Origin: Gemmatimonadota bacterium
Lineage (GTDB): Bacteria; Gemmatimonadota; Gemmatimonadetes; Longimicrobiales; Longimicrobiaceae
Reading direction: 5' to 3'
Length of the DNA stretch: 6,850 nucleotides
NCBI GenBank assembly: GCA_019240375.1
Contig: JAFAYN010000621.1
Coordinates: forward strand, 1 to 6,850
The translations under genes were made by a program, and so were the position numbers. Of the stretch, positions 6,340 to 6,850 are shown piece by piece. Under the pieces are notes generated by a model. The model saw only the letters and a program-made list of their open reading frames with translations, was not told where the DNA came from and did no database searches. Numbering within the stretch: position 1 is the first letter of the stretch; the number at the start of each line of letters is the position of its first letter.

Positions 6340-6850
6340 ATGTCGATGATCAACTACGCTTCCCGCGAGATCAACTGCAAGATCGTGTACTACGGTCCCG
6401 GGTTGTGCGGGAAGACGACGAACCTGGAGTACATCTTCGAGAAGGTCGCCCCGAACACCCGCGGCAAGCTGATCTCGCTGGCCACGGAAACGGAGCGGAC
6501 GCTCTTCTTCGACTTCCTCCCGGTGGACCTGGGGTCGATCCGCGGCTTCAAGACGCGCTTCCACCTGTACACGGTGCCGGGGCAGGTGTACTACAACGCC
6601 TCGCGCAAGCTGATCCTCAAAGGGGTCGACGGGGTGGTGTTCGTGGCGGACAGCCAGGTGGAGCGGCTCGACGCCAACATCGAGTCGATGCACAACCTGT
6701 ACGAGAACCTGGCGGAGTACGGGCTGGACCTGCGTGAGCTCCCGTTCGTGATACAGTACAACAAGCGGGACCTCCCCAACGTCTCCGCGCTGAATGAGCT
6801 GGAGAGCCAGCTGAACGCGAACCGGGTCACGTACTACGAGGCCGGGCGAG
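6340..6850 (+). CDS. mglA: MglA, small Ras-like polarity/motility GTPase, 3' end cut by window
   Basis: The first 170 residues of MglA are present; the family is about 195 long, so roughly 25 are missing beyond the window end. MglA-GTP marks the leading pole in Myxococcus and recruits gliding and type IV pilus machinery; MglB turns it off. Key features: the opening [21 protein letters not shown]-loop GPGLCGKT (19-26), R53 in the [10 protein letters not shown] switch (intrinsic arginine finger in Myxococcus MglA), LYTVPGQ (76-82) with T78 replacing the usual Asp of the DxxG motif and catalytic Q82, and NKRD (141-144). The residue numbering agrees with the Myxococcus protein, so the GTPase cycle should be intact. 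AAGGAG (6326-6331) is 8 bases before the ATG, the strongest ribosome site in the window, suggesting that mglA is made in excess of its upstream genes. Confidence 0.96.
   Translation, partial: MSMINYASREINCKIVYYGPGLCGKTTNLEYIFEKVAPNTRGKLISLATETERTLFFDFLPVDLGSIRGFKTRFHLYTVPGQVYYNASRKLILKGVDGVVFVADSQVERLDANIESMHNLYENLAEYGLDLRELPFVIQYNKRDLPNVSALNELESQLNANRVTYYEAGR

Overview
The window is very GC-rich, gene-dense bacterial DNA. The gene set is a PorX-type REC-PglZ regulator, a dnaX-ybaB-recR cluster and an mglB-mglA pair. Together with the extreme GC this best fits a Gemmatimonadota-like bacterium (Longimicrobium/Gemmatimonas type). That assignment is an inference from gene content; there is no rRNA or other taxonomic marker here.

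Layout. Positions 1-2448 hold a minus-strand operon read leftwards: a REC-PglZ protein (porX, 520 aa), then, through a 4-base ATGA stop/start overlap, an ABC exporter whose membrane domain is present and whose ATPase domain lies beyond position 1. The 147-base gap at 2449-2595 is a divergent promoter region. The porX side carries a good sigma70-type promoter (TTGACC, 17 bases, TAATTT) placed so that transcription should begin 2-3 bases before the ATG, which implies a leaderless mRNA.

Positions 2596-5411, plus strand, hold the widely conserved recombination/replication cluster: dnaX (clamp-loader tau subunit, GTG start), ybaB/ebfC (nucleoid-associated protein, with its own promoter in the dnaX-ybaB gap) and recR (TTG start with a clear GGAG). 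A strong GC hairpin follows recR.

Positions 5509-6850, plus strand, hold a tightly packed three-gene unit: a small unrecognised protein with one N-terminal membrane helix, MglB (roadblock regulator) and MglA (small GTPase, cut by the window end). MglA keeps the diagnostic residues of the Myxococcus polarity switch, so this is probably a cell-polarity or motility module with a possible new membrane partner.

The most interesting points are: (1) a G GGG GGG heptamer in dnaX, just after the clamp-loader domains and 13 bases downstream of a strong Shine-Dalgarno-like GGAGGAGG, where a -1 shift would end in 20 codons and give a 402-residue gamma-like protein; (2) the predicted leaderless porX transcript; (3) PorX translationally coupled to an ABC exporter; (4) the uncharacterised membrane protein coupled to mglBA. 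No mobile elements, CRISPR arrays, tRNAs or rRNAs were seen, and no stretch over 300 bases lacks a gene.
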